Source: Lachnospiraceae bacterium
GTDB taxonomy: Bacteria > Bacillota_A > Clostridia > Lachnospirales > Lachnospiraceae
Direction of reading: 5' to 3'
Assembly (NCBI GenBank): GCA_900764695.1
Contig: CAAFOY010000051.1
Span: 1 to 64,000 of the forward strand
Length of the DNA: 64,000 nt
Positions within the stretch are counted from its first letter, which is position 1; every line of letters begins with the position of its first letter. Under the pieces are notes generated by a model. The model worked only from the letters and a program-made list of their open reading frames with translations. It was not told where the DNA came from and ran no database searches. The position numbers were made by a program, and so were the translations under genes. Below, in pieces: positions 1 to 7,933 of the stretch.

Positions 1-1
1 A

Positions 2-1225
2 AAGAAAGAAGCGGCAGACGGAGCAATGACACCGTTTCAGGCAGTTTGTACAGCACTGGCTGCAACAGTGGGAACAGGAAATATAGCAGGCGTTGCCGGA
101 GCGATTGCAATAGGTGGACCAGGTGCAGTTTTTTGGATGTGGATTTCAGCAATCTTAGGAATGTGCACAAAATTTTCTGAAGTAACATTAGCAGTTCATT
201 TTAGAGAAACAAATGAAAAGGGTGAACTGGTTGGCGGACCAATGTATTACATAAAAAATGGTTTGAAAAAACATTGGCATTGGCTTGCGTACTTGTTCTC
301 TATATTTGGTGTTTTAACTGTATTTGGAACAGGAAATGCAACTCAGGTTAATACAATTACAACTGCCATAGATTCAGCATTATTTAATTATGGAATTATT
401 TCAAAAGATAGTGCATCTACAGTAAATCTAATTATAGGAATAGTACTTGCAGTATTATTATCGTTAATTTTATTAGGTGGAATAAAAAGAATTGGACAGG
501 TTACAGAAAAACTGGTTCCATTTATGGCGGTAATTTATATTGTATTTGCATTAGGAGTTGTTGCTCTTAATTTTCAGAATATACCACATGTGTTTGCTTC
601 TATTTTTAAAGGAGCATTTTCACCGGCATCAGTTACAGGTGGTGCTGTAGGAAGTTTCTTTATGAGCATGAAAAAAGGTGTATCGAGAGGAATTTTTTCA
701 AATGAAGCAGGACTTGGTACAGGTTCAATAGCACATGCATGTGCAGATACAAGAAAACCTGTTAAGCAGGGATTGTTTGGAATATTTGAAGTATTTGTTG
801 ATACAATTGTAATATGTACACTTACAGCACTTGTCATTTTATGTAGTGAAATTCCGGTAAATTATGGAAGTGCCGCAGGAGCAGAGCTTACAATCTTAGG
901 ATTTACATCGACATATGGAACTTGGATTTCTATATTTACGGCAGTTGCAATGTGCTGTTTTGCATTTTCAACTATTATCGGATGGGGATTATATGGTTCA
1001 AGATGTATAGAATTTTTGTTGGGACCAAAGGTAAACAAGCCATTTATGCTTGTCTATTCATTGGTTGCAATAGTTGGAGCGACAATGGATTTAGGACTTA
1101 TGTGGAGCATTGCTGAAACATTTAACGGACTGATGGCAATTCCAAACCTTATAGCAGTATTCCTGTTGTCAGGAGTTGTAGTTAAACTTGTAAAAGAATA
1201 TTTTGCAGATGAAGGAAAAGAATAA
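2..1225 (+). CDS. Sodium:alanine/glycine symporter, AGCS family (5' end outside window)
   Basis: Membrane symporter that imports alanine or glycine with sodium. The frame is open from the first bases of the window, so the true start lies upstream and the N-terminus is missing. The visible 400 or so residues hold the AGCS signature around TVGTGNIAGVAGAI near the start, the GGPMYYI motif, and about eight hydrophobic segments. A late NEAGLGTGSIAHA stretch is also typical of the family. It ends in a short charged tail. Two hairpin terminators follow, so this is the last gene of its transcript. The family is clear, but the exact substrate cannot be read from sequence. Confidence 0.93.
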   Translation, partial: KKEAADGAMTPFQAVCTALAATVGTGNIAGVAGAIAIGGPGAVFWMWISAILGMCTKFSEVTLAVHFRETNEKGELVGGPMYYIKNGLKKHWHWLAYLFSIFGVLTVFGTGNATQVNTITTAIDSALFNYGIISKDSASTVNLIIGIVLAVLLSLILLGGIKRIGQVTEKLVPFMAVIYIVFALGVVALNFQNIPHVFASIFKGAFSPASVTGGAVGSFFMSMKKGVSRGIFSNEAGLGTGSIAHACADTRKPVKQGLFGIFEVFVDTIVICTLTALVILCSEIPVNYGSAAGAELTILGFTSTYGTWISIFTAVAMCCFAFSTIIGWGLYGSRCIEFLLGPKVNKPFMLVYSLVAIVGATMDLGLMWSIAETFNGLMAIPNLIAVFLLSGVVVKLVKEYFADEGKE

Positions 1226-1261
1226 GATAGTTATAATATCTGGTAATAGATAGATAAGAAG

Positions 1262-1294
1262 ATGAAGAGACATGTAAAGTGTTTCTTCATTTTC
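1262..1294 (+). terminator. Intrinsic terminator after the symporter
   Basis: Arms ATGAAGA and TCTTCAT, extended inward by ACA/TGT, enclose a small loop and are followed by a T run. It lies 37 bp after the symporter stop codon. Confidence 0.6.
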
Positions 1295-1302
1295 ATAAAA
1301 AT

Positions 1303-1350
1303 AAAAAGGTTCTAAACCTTACCCCCAAGTAAAGTTTAGAACCTTTTTTT
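1303..1350 (+). terminator. Second strong intrinsic terminator
   Basis: AAAAAGGTTCTAAAC pairs with GTTTAGAACCTTTTTTT around a short C-rich loop and ends in seven Ts. The A-rich 5' side could let it work in both directions. Confidence 0.85.
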
Positions 1351-1379
1351 ATGCGAAAATATTTTATCATAGGTAGATT

Positions 1380-1431
1380 TAAAGTAATACGTAAAAAGTA
1401 ATACGTAAAAAGTTATACGAAAAGTTATACG
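1380..1431 (+). repeat. Short tandem repeat AAAGTAATACGTAA
   Basis: Four adjacent degenerate copies of a 12-14 bp unit (AAAGTAATACGTAA, then AAAGTTATACGAA variants) sit in the gap between the symporter and the cysK remnant. The rest of the 373-bp gap is AT-rich, and I see no other gene or structure in it. Confidence 0.6.
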
Positions 1432-1598
1432 GTTATATTTTGTAAAATTGAAAACAAAAGAAGGTTAAATTCTTTATAATATCAATAAAATTTTTTAAAA
1501 ACACCTATAAACTTATTGATTTAGTAGAAAATAAATGATAGTATCGACAATAAATATATATTAATCCTATTCACAAACTAGGAAAAGGCGGTGCGATT

Positions 1599-1763
1599 AT
1601 GGGAAATATAGTAAAGCAATTAACAGAATTGATAGGTAATACGCCATTATTGGAAATTACCAATTACGAGAAAGAAAATGAATTACAAAGCAAGATTATA
1701 GGAAAACTTGAATATTTTAATCGACAGAGTAACAAATATGACTTCAGCATGCGGTGTCGTTGA
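1599..1763 (+). pseudogene. cysK: Truncated cysK (cysteine synthase) N-terminus
   Basis: A good ribosome site (GGAAAAGGCGG) and ATG open a frame whose first 41 residues match the start of O-acetylserine sulfhydrylase: LIGNTPLLEI, then KIIGKLEYFN. In intact CysK the next residues are PAGSVKDR with the PLP lysine. Here the frame runs into cysN-derived DNA and stops at codon 55. The PLP lysine and the whole catalytic domain are gone, so it cannot be a working enzyme. The break point lies near 1712-1724, where both parents could share an AATATTTTAATC-like stretch. Confidence 0.8.
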
Positions 1764-2247
1764 AGAAGTAAACACAGACGAAAGTGCATTATATGAAGGA
1801 AGAGTAGACAGAAAAGTTAGAGCGGCAATTAAAGGACAGACTGCCATAACAGTAGAATTTGTAAATGGTGCAAAAAGAGCATTTGTGGAAGACATAGAAA
1901 AAGCCCTTAATTTATATGGAATACATACTTATCTGTATGCTCCACAGGCAAATGAAGATGTTTCTACAGTAGTAAAACATTTACACAGTAGTAAAACATT
2001 TACACAGAGCGGGTATTGTTGTATTGTTATTGCTGGATGAAAATCAGAAAAATAACATAAAAACTACAGATGTAAATTATATTACTGATTGGGATAAGGA
2101 AGGCACAGAAGTAGAACAGGTTGCAGGATTTATCCGTAAACAGCCTAATATGGAGATGGACACGTACATTTGACATCAAGACAAAGTGTGGAAATCCCAT
2201 TTATAAAACTTGAAAATATAGAAGAAGTTATTGAAAAATTATTTTAG
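1711..2247 (+). pseudogene. cysN: Decayed C-terminal part of cysN/cysNC (sulfate adenylyltransferase large subunit)
   Basis: Starts inside the gene at ILIDRVTNMTSACGVVEEV, the signature near the end of the GTPase subunit of ATP sulfurylase. About 150 residues resembling a degenerate APS-kinase domain (without a clear P-loop) follow. The coding is broken at least twice. A 19-bp tandem duplication around 1970-2008 shifts the frame. A second shift near 2150-2172 precedes the true C-terminus, LTSRQSVEIPF through IEKLF, which ends at 2247. Restoring both shifts gives one continuous protein. Its parent would have activated sulfate for assimilation. Confidence 0.75.
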
Positions 2248-2265
2248 AGTAAGGAGAATGTGAAA

Positions 2266-2475
2266 ATGTTAGTAACAGTAGCAGGTGAAAAGAAAGAAAT
2301 TGAACAGGGAACAACAATTGCAAAGTTAATCGAAATTGAAAAAGTTGAAAATCCTGAATATGTAACTGTAACAGTTAATGATGAGTTCTTAAACAGAGCT
2401 GATTTTGAAACAACTCAGGGTAAAGAAAATGATACAATCGAATTCTTATATTTCATGGGAGGAGGAGCGTTTTAA
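2266..2475 (+). CDS. thiS: ThiS-like sulfur carrier protein with a C-terminal tail
   Basis: A 69-residue ubiquitin-like sulfur carrier. The start is the ATG at 2266, nine bases after AAGGAG; the in-frame GTG at 2260 is too close to that site. ThiS normally ends in a Gly-Gly that is adenylated and thiocarboxylated, but this one ends FMGGGAF, two residues beyond the glycines. Carriers with such tails in sulfur-assimilation clusters are normally trimmed by a JAMM/Mec+ peptidase, and none is intact here. The stop overlaps the next start by one base, so it is translationally coupled to its activating enzyme. Confidence 0.85.
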   Translation: MLVTVAGEKKEIEQGTTIAKLIEIEKVENPEYVTVTVNDEFLNRADFETTQGKENDTIEFLYFMGGGAF

Positions 2476-3281
2476 TGGCATTTACGAATGAACAGATGGA
2501 GCGCTATTCCAGACACATTATTTTGCAGGAAGTAGGTGTCAAGGGACAGAAAAAACTGTTAAATGGAAAAGTGCTTATTATAGGAACAGGTGGACTTGGA
2601 TCCCCTGCAGCAATGTATTTGGCAGCAGCCGGAGTAGGAACAATTGGAATAGTTGATGCTGATGAAGTAGATTTGTCAAACCTTCAAAGACAGATTATTC
2701 ATGGAACAGCTGATGTTGGCAAGGCAAAAGTTAAATCAGCAAAAGAAACCATGAATGCAATGAATCCTGATGTAACAGTTAATACATATCGTGAATTTGT
2801 TACATCTGAAAACATAATGGATTTAATTAAAGATTACGATTTTATAATTGATGGAACAGACAACTTCCCGGCAAAGTTTTTAATAAACGATGCCTGTGTA
2901 ATGGCTAAGAAACCATTTTCACATGCAGGAATTATAAGATTTAAAGGTCAGCTTATGACTTATGTTCCTGGAGAAGGACCATGTTACCGTTGTGTATTTA
3001 AAAATCCACCTCCAAAGGATGCAGTTCCAACATGCAAGCAGGCAGGTGTTATTGGAGCAATGGGTGGTGTAATCGGAAGTTTGCAGGCAATGGAAGCAAT
3101 TAAGTACCTTATAGGAGTAGGCGATTTGCTTACAGGAAAATTGTTAACTTATGATGCATTAAAAATGGAATTCCACACAATAAAACTTCCAAAAGCAGAC
3201 GGAAGCTGTGCAGTATGTGGAGATCATCCGACAATTACGGAACTTATTGATTATGAACAGGTTGAATGCGACGGAAAGTAG
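2475..3281 (+). CDS. ThiF/MoeB/HesA-family sulfur-carrier adenylyltransferase
   Basis: A 268-residue E1-like enzyme that adenylates the carrier's C-terminal glycine. It has the nucleotide-binding GTGGLGSPAAMYLAAAGVG, the ND-region (DEVDLSNLQRQ), two zinc CxxC pairs (CYRC near residue 173 and CAVC near 252), and a VPTCKQAG cysteine like the catalytic or sulfur-transfer cysteine of MoeB/ThiF. Its ribosome site GGAGGAG is encoded by the glycine codons at the end of thiS. It probably served the lost cysteine-synthesis island. Because it is intact, it may still work with ThiS in thiamine or another sulfur transfer. Confidence 0.9.
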   Translation: MAFTNEQMERYSRHIILQEVGVKGQKKLLNGKVLIIGTGGLGSPAAMYLAAAGVGTIGIVDADEVDLSNLQRQIIHGTADVGKAKVKSAKETMNAMNPDVTVNTYREFVTSENIMDLIKDYDFIIDGTDNFPAKFLINDACVMAKKPFSHAGIIRFKGQLMTYVPGEGPCYRCVFKNPPPKDAVPTCKQAGVIGAMGGVIGSLQAMEAIKYLIGVGDLLTGKLLTYDALKMEFHTIKLPKADGSCAVCGDHPTITELIDYEQVECDGK

Positions 3282-3296
3282 GAAAATATGTTATAA

Positions 3297-3335
3297 ATGA
3301 CAAAAGAAGATTATGAAAAAATCTTAAATTGTTAA
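3297..3335 (+). pseudogene. Possible remnant of the next island gene (JAMM/Mec+-like N-terminus?)
   Basis: ATG ACA AAA GAA GAT TAT begins a 12-residue frame (MTKEDYEKILNC) 15 bp after the thiF-like gene and then stops. Position and sequence would suit the start of a JAMM (Mec+) peptidase, the usual neighbour of thiS and thiF in clostridial sulfur-assimilation clusters. That identity rests on context and a very short match. The rest of the gap to 3545 shows no recognisable coding. Confidence 0.3.
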
Positions 3336-3545
3336 AACCTGTGGTTTGATAGTTTAAGTCGTATTAATTGCTACCTTCTTTTAAATATTTAGACAGGCTT
3401 ACGATAGACATTTTTTGCATATTGAGTTATCTTGAAAAGGAAAATTATCAAATAAAGATAAAATTGGTTAAGGTCAACAGATGATTTATAAATATCAGAC
3501 ATTATTTAATCATACTTAACATTAAGATAAGAATTGGAGAATGAA

Positions 3546-4103
3546 ATGTACTGCATTAGTGTTAACCATAAAAATTCAGACGCATTTATAAGAGAAAAAT
3601 ACGCTTTAAATGAATTAGAAAAGAAAGAATTTTATGATAAAGTAAGAAAAAACAAAAATATAAGTGGATGTATATGTCTGATGACATGCAATAGAAATGA
3701 AATATATTTTGAAGGAAATAAAGCCGCAGTTAGTGAAATTGAAAATATTTATAAAGAGATAAAAAATATAGATTATATCAAAACTCTGGCAAAAGAAAAT
3801 AATGAAAAGAAAATCACGGAAGCAAAGAAAACAATGCTTATTACAGTAAGAAAATCATTTGGAGAAAAAGTTTGCGTAAATCAGGTTGGTTCATTAATGA
3901 GTGTATTTTTCACAGATAAAAAAGTAGTAGATTATGATACAGCACTTTCTTCTGATACAGAAAAATATGCCGAATACTTTAGATATATGTTAGAGTCAGG
4001 AATTAACCTTGCACCGTCACAATTTGAAGCAATGTTTGTATCAGCAGCTCATACTCAGAAAGATTTAGAGGCAACAGCAAAAGTAATAGAAAATTTTAAA
4101 TAA
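3546..4103 (+). pseudogene. In-frame hemA'-'hemL fusion remnant
   Basis: The first 70 or so residues are the N-terminal domain of glutamyl-tRNA reductase: ISVNHKNSDAFIREKYA, then LMTCNRNEIY with the catalytic cysteine. From about residue 105 the protein becomes the C-terminal domain of glutamate-1-semialdehyde aminomutase (VNQVGSLMSVFFTDKK, then YMLESGINLAPSQFEA, FVSAAHT). An internal deletion has therefore joined hemA to hemL. It would have removed whatever lay between them, normally hemC, hemD/cobA and hemB. NADPH binding (HemA) and the PLP lysine (HemL) are missing, so neither activity can remain. The frame stays open with a good start (GGAG six bases upstream); an in-frame TTG at 3534 overlaps that site and was not chosen. 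Confidence 0.85.
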
Positions 4104-4120
4104 AAGAAAGGGAGATAGAT

Positions 4121-5041
4121 ATGAATAAAAATTTAAAGGATTTAGTAATAATAGGAAGTGGACCGGCAGGACTTTCAGCAGCAATATATGCTCAAAGAGC
4201 TATGCTAGACCAGATTGTTATAGAGAAAGAAATGTTTAGTGGCGGACAGATAATAAACACTGACAGAATTGATAATTATTTAGGATTGTATGGCGAAAAC
4301 GGCTATGACCTTGCAGTAAAATTTAGAGAACATGCAGATGCTTTAGAAGTTCCATTTGTAGAAGGAAAAGTTGAATCCATTGAAGATAAGGGTGAATATA
4401 AAGAAATTCATTTAGAAGATGGAGCGACAGTTGATGCTAAGGCTGTAATGATAGCTACAGGAGCTAAACACAGATTACTGAATGTAAAGGGGGAAAAAGA
4501 ATTTACGGGTGCAGGTGTGTCATATTGTGCTACATGTGATGGAGCATTCTTTAAAAATAAGACGGTTGCAGTTGTAGGTGGTGGAGATGTAGCTTTGGAA
4601 GATGCATTATATCTTTCTAATATTTGTGAAAAAGTATATTTAGTTCATAGAAGAGATGAACTTCGAGGTGCAAAAATACTTCAGAGCAGAATATTTGAAA
4701 CAAAAAATATAGAATTTAAACCTAGTTATGAAGTAAGTGAAATCTACGGAGAAGATATTGTAACAGGAGCAAAGTTACTTAATAAGAAGACAGGAGAAGA
4801 AGAGGAACTTTCTCTTTCAGCTGTATTCATTGCAGTTGGTATGGAACCACAAAGTGAATTTATAAAAGGACTTGTCGATACTGATAAGACAGGTTATATA
4901 ATTGCTACTGAAGACTGCCGAACAAGTATGGACAAAGTTTATGCAGTTGGTGATATAAGAACAAAAAGTCTTAGACAGGTGGTAACTGCTGTTGCAGATG
5001 GAGCAGTTGCAATTACATCAATAGAGCAGGACACAAAGTAG
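4121..5041 (+). CDS. trxB: Thioredoxin reductase
   Basis: An NADPH-dependent flavoenzyme of 306 residues, the usual length, that reduces thioredoxin in the cytoplasm. It shows the FAD-binding GSGPAGLSAAIYAQRA, the redox CATC pair (VSYCATCDGAFF), the NADPH-binding GGGDVALEDALYLS with VHRRDELR, and the C-terminal FAD motif YAVGDIRTKSLRQVVTA. It starts 17 bp after the hemA/hemL remnant with its own ribosome site (AAAGGGAGA). It appears fully intact in contrast to its upstream neighbours. Confidence 0.95.
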   Translation: MNKNLKDLVIIGSGPAGLSAAIYAQRAMLDQIVIEKEMFSGGQIINTDRIDNYLGLYGENGYDLAVKFREHADALEVPFVEGKVESIEDKGEYKEIHLEDGATVDAKAVMIATGAKHRLLNVKGEKEFTGAGVSYCATCDGAFFKNKTVAVVGGGDVALEDALYLSNICEKVYLVHRRDELRGAKILQSRIFETKNIEFKPSYEVSEIYGEDIVTGAKLLNKKTGEEEELSLSAVFIAVGMEPQSEFIKGLVDTDKTGYIIATEDCRTSMDKVYAVGDIRTKSLRQVVTAVADGAVAITSIEQDTK

Positions 5042-5074
5042 AACTTACTTATTTTATGCAAAAACAAAATAAGT
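5042..5074 (+). repeat. AT-rich inverted repeat after trxB
   Basis: ACTTATTTT and AAAATAAGT flank a ten-base loop just after the trxB stop. It could form a weak 3' hairpin. No T tract follows. Confidence 0.45.
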
Positions 5075-5178
5075 TAAAGCAAGTCTTTAAGAAATAAAGT
5101 AAATCCATAATATAATTAAAAAAACTAATTATATACTTGCGTTTATGATTAATAAATGATAGACTTCGCTTCATCAAA

Positions 5179-5216
5179 CAAGGACGTTTGGCATTTATTT
5201 GCCACACGTCCTTTTT
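5179..5216 (+). terminator. Hairpin terminator between trxB and amt
   Basis: AAGGACGTTTGGCA pairs with TGCCACACGTCCTT, with a two-base internal mismatch, and is followed by a T run. The rest of the 330-bp gap is AT-rich with no recognisable gene. Confidence 0.75.
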
Positions 5217-5371
5217 GCGTTATATATGGCAAAGCCAAATGTAGAAAATTTGGCAAATGTATAATCACTAAGAAGTAAATTCAAAGAGATATACGTGTAG
5301 AAGCCATATTTATAACATATACACTAAAGAGATTGAGAAAAATATGTTAAAAGAGCAGGAGGTATTATTGT

Positions 5372-6613
5372 ATGAACTCAGGAGACACAGGTTTTATGTT
5401 GATTTGTGCTGCTTTGGTATTTTTTATGACACCGGGGTTAGCATTTTTTTATGGAGGTCTTGTAAGACGAAAAAATGTAGTTAACACTATGATGGCAATA
5501 GTCATGATAATGGGATTGTCAGTTGTTATGTGGGCATTATTGGGGTACTCATTGGCATTTGGTGGAAACCATGGTGGAATAATAGGAGATTTCAGATGGT
5601 TTGGTTTAGAAGGAGTAGGCTGGGATATTGGACCTTATTCAGATTCAATTCCTAATTTAGTATTTTGTGCATTTCAGATGATGTTTGCAATTATAACACC
5701 GGCACTAATTACAGGATCAGTTGTAGGAAGAATGAAGTTTAAGGCACTCTTTATATTTGTAGCCATTTGGTCAGTAATTGTATATTATCCATTAGCACAT
5801 ATGGTATGGGGTCAGGGAGGACTTTTAGCAGAGTTAGGTTCTGTCGACTTCGCAGGAGGCGACGTTGTACATATAAGTTCAGGAATAACAGCTTTGGTAC
5901 TCGCTATTATTCTTGGAAAAAGAAAAGGTTATGAAAGAGCAACATACAGAATCCATAACATTCCATTTGTTGTATTAGGAGCTACAATACTTTGGTTTGG
6001 ATGGTTCGGATTTAATGCGGGAAGTGCATTAAAGGCAGACGGACTTGCTGCACATGCATTTATGACTTCAGCAATTGCATCAGCATCAGCACTTTTATCA
6101 TGGATGTTTTTAGATGTGATAAATGACAAAAAAACAACATTGGTAGGTGCATCAACAGGTTTGGTTATCGGTTTGGTTGCAATTACCCCGGGAGCAGGAT
6201 TTGTTCCAATCTGGTCATCATTTATAATAGGTGCACTCGTAAGTCCGATATGCTATTATGGAGTTATTCTTATTAAGAAAAAATTAAAAATAGATGATGC
6301 ATTAGATGCATTTGGATGTCATGGAATCGGAGGAATCTGGGGCGGAATCGCAACAGGAATATTTGGAAAAAGTTCAATTAACCCGGTAGCAAAATGGGAT
6401 GGTTTAATTTATGGTGAATGGAGATTATTTATAGCTCAGATAGAAGGAATACTTATTACAATAGCAATAGCCGTTGTAGGAACTTTAATCTGTGTAGCCA
6501 TAGTTAGAATATTTACTCCATTAAGAGTAACTGATAGAGAAGAAAAAATCGGACTTGATATATCACAGCACGGCGAAAGTGCTTATCCAAGTTTTAACGG
6601 TATGGATCAGTAA
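5372..6613 (+). CDS. amt: Ammonium transporter
   Basis: Integral membrane ammonium channel of 413 residues with about eleven hydrophobic segments. The family hallmarks are present: the first helix FMTPGLAFFYGGLVRRKNVVN, GGDVVHISSG carrying the first of the twin pore histidines, the ATILWFGWFGFNAGS helix, and DAFGCHGIGGIWGG carrying the second. A good AGGAGG site precedes the ATG. A PII gene follows 120 bp downstream, the classic amt-glnK pairing in which PII blocks the channel when nitrogen is plentiful. Confidence 0.95.
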   Translation: MNSGDTGFMLICAALVFFMTPGLAFFYGGLVRRKNVVNTMMAIVMIMGLSVVMWALLGYSLAFGGNHGGIIGDFRWFGLEGVGWDIGPYSDSIPNLVFCAFQMMFAIITPALITGSVVGRMKFKALFIFVAIWSVIVYYPLAHMVWGQGGLLAELGSVDFAGGDVVHISSGITALVLAIILGKRKGYERATYRIHNIPFVVLGATILWFGWFGFNAGSALKADGLAAHAFMTSAIASASALLSWMFLDVINDKKTTLVGASTGLVIGLVAITPGAGFVPIWSSFIIGALVSPICYYGVILIKKKLKIDDALDAFGCHGIGGIWGGIATGIFGKSSINPVAKWDGLIYGEWRLFIAQIEGILITIAIAVVGTLICVAIVRIFTPLRVTDREEKIGLDISQHGESAYPSFNGMDQ

Positions 6614-6736
6614 TAAGCCTTGAATAATAAACTTATTTGTCAAAGTAAAATGATATAAAGATTATAAAGTAAATAGTATCAAATTTAATATTTGTTAATT
6701 AAAAATTTTTAGATGAGATTAGGAGATGAAAATTCT

Positions 6737-7093
6737 ATGATAATGAAAATAGATGCAATTGTAAGAGAAGAAAAATTTGAAGATGTAAAAAATGCATTAA
6801 TGGAAATAGAAGTTAACGGACTTACAGTGTCGCAGGTTATGGGCTGTGGATTACAAAGAGGATATAAGGAAATAGTCAGAGGTATGGAAGTAGAACCTCA
6901 GATGCAGCCAAAGATTAAATTTGAAATAGTTGTTTCTTCAGAAGAATGGGCCGAAAAAACAATAGAAGCAATTAAAAAAGCCGCTTATACAGGAGAATTT
7001 GGTGATGGGAAAATTTTCAGTTATCCTGTAGCAAGTGCAACAAAAATCAGAACAGGCGAAACAGGATATGATGCGGTACAGTGTCAGGAATAA
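6737..7093 (+). CDS. glnK: PII nitrogen regulatory protein (GlnK-type)
   Basis: A PII signal protein that binds ATP/ADP and 2-oxoglutarate and gates the neighbouring Amt channel. It begins MIMKIDAIVREEKFEDVKNAL; the ATG at 6737 is preferred because AGGAGA lies ten bases upstream (the ATG at 6743 is also possible). The T-loop region reads GLQRGYKEIVRGMEVEPQM. The tyrosine that enteric PII proteins uridylylate is absent, so it is likely not controlled by that modification. The late TGEFGDGKIFSYPVASATKIRTGE is the standard nucleotide-binding C-terminal signature. Confidence 0.93.
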   Translation: MIMKIDAIVREEKFEDVKNALMEIEVNGLTVSQVMGCGLQRGYKEIVRGMEVEPQMQPKIKFEIVVSSEEWAEKTIEAIKKAAYTGEFGDGKIFSYPVASATKIRTGETGYDAVQCQE

Positions 7094-7141
7094 AGAAACA
7101 GGATTGTAAGAAATAAAAGACTAAAGGTTTAGATTAAATAT

Positions 7142-7202
7142 AAAGCCACAATTATGAAAAATTGTATCGAAGACAAATAAAATATCATAATTGTGGCTTT
7201 TA
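7142..7202. terminator. Bidirectional terminator between glnK and the MerR gene
   Basis: AAAGCCACAATTATGA and TCATAATTGTGGCTTTT form a 15-bp stem around a loop of about 27 bases. It has A-rich and T-rich flanks, so it can end transcripts from both convergent genes. Confidence 0.8.
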
Positions 7203-7207
7203 TGTAT

Positions 7208-7660
7208 TTATGTATGAGCGTTAATCCACGCAGCTTTTATTTCAGGTGGCATATCATCAGGAGAAAGATTCTTAAGTCTGTCTTCATTTCCGTCGGCTAT
7301 AGCTGTATCATAGTACCAGCATTTATAAGTAATCATATCAAGAACTTTCTTTAAATGTTCAATTTCGGCTTCGACAGTTTCCTTCTGCTTTATAAACATT
7401 TCTTTGCGCTTTCCATAGGTGGCAGGTCCCTGCTGACACCACATCATAAATTCCTTGATGTCTTTAATTTCCATTCCTGTTTTTTTCAAACATTCAATAA
7501 GGCGTAATGTTTCAACAGTTCCGTCATCAAATCTTCTTGCACCGGATTCTGAACGGTTAAGGTTTGGAAATAATCCTTCTCTGTCATAATAATGTAATGT
7601 AGAAATAGGAAGATTAAACATTTTAGAAACTTCACCAATATTATAATAATTTGTATCCAT
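7208..7660 (-). CDS. MerR-family transcriptional regulator
   Basis: A 150-residue regulator with the MerR winged helix-turn-helix at the N-terminus (YNIGEVSKMFNLPISTLHYYDREGL, then RRFDDGTVETLRLIECLKKTGM). A coiled dimer helix (about residues 85-120) and a short C-terminal part follow. The only cysteines are scattered, with no metal-binding pair like MerR or CueR, so a small molecule or aldehyde-type signal is more likely than a metal. It is divergent from the DXS-like gene, with a MerR-type promoter between them. Confidence 0.9.
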   Translation of the reverse strand: MDTNYYNIGEVSKMFNLPISTLHYYDREGLFPNLNRSESGARRFDDGTVETLRLIECLKKTGMEIKDIKEFMMWCQQGPATYGKRKEMFIKQKETVEAEIEHLKKVLDMITYKCWYYDTAIADGNEDRLKNLSPDDMPPEIKAAWINAHT

Positions 7661-7838
7661 AATTAACCACCATAAAATGATTTCCTGTTAAATTCAATTG
7701 AAGGAGAACATTTCATTTTCCTTTCTTCGTATTATAAATTTATATATTTAAGTTGTAATACAATAAAATCATTAATCTGACTTCATTATATTATATTTTT
7801 CGTAAATTGGTTCATATAAGTTTATGAAAAAATAAATA

Positions 7839-7869
7839 TTGACCTAAAGTTGGGTTTATGGTTTAGAAT
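7839..7869 (+). promoter_or_regulatory. MerR-type promoter with 19-bp spacer
   Basis: The -35 TTGACC (7839-7844) and -10 TAGAAT (7864-7869) are separated by exactly 19 bp, the elongated spacer typical of MerR-activated promoters. The spacer holds an imperfect dyad (ACCTAAA and TTTATGGT), the expected regulator site. It points at the DXS-like gene. Confidence 0.65.
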
Positions 7870-7933
7870 ACACAATATACGGTTATGATTTTGTAAATGC
7901 TGTATTAAAAAAATATTAATGGAGGACTTTGAT

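Noticed and set aside
1440..1598. Riboswitch or T-box upstream of the cysK remnant
   Set aside because: AT-rich with no conserved aptamer motif or terminator that I can recognise.
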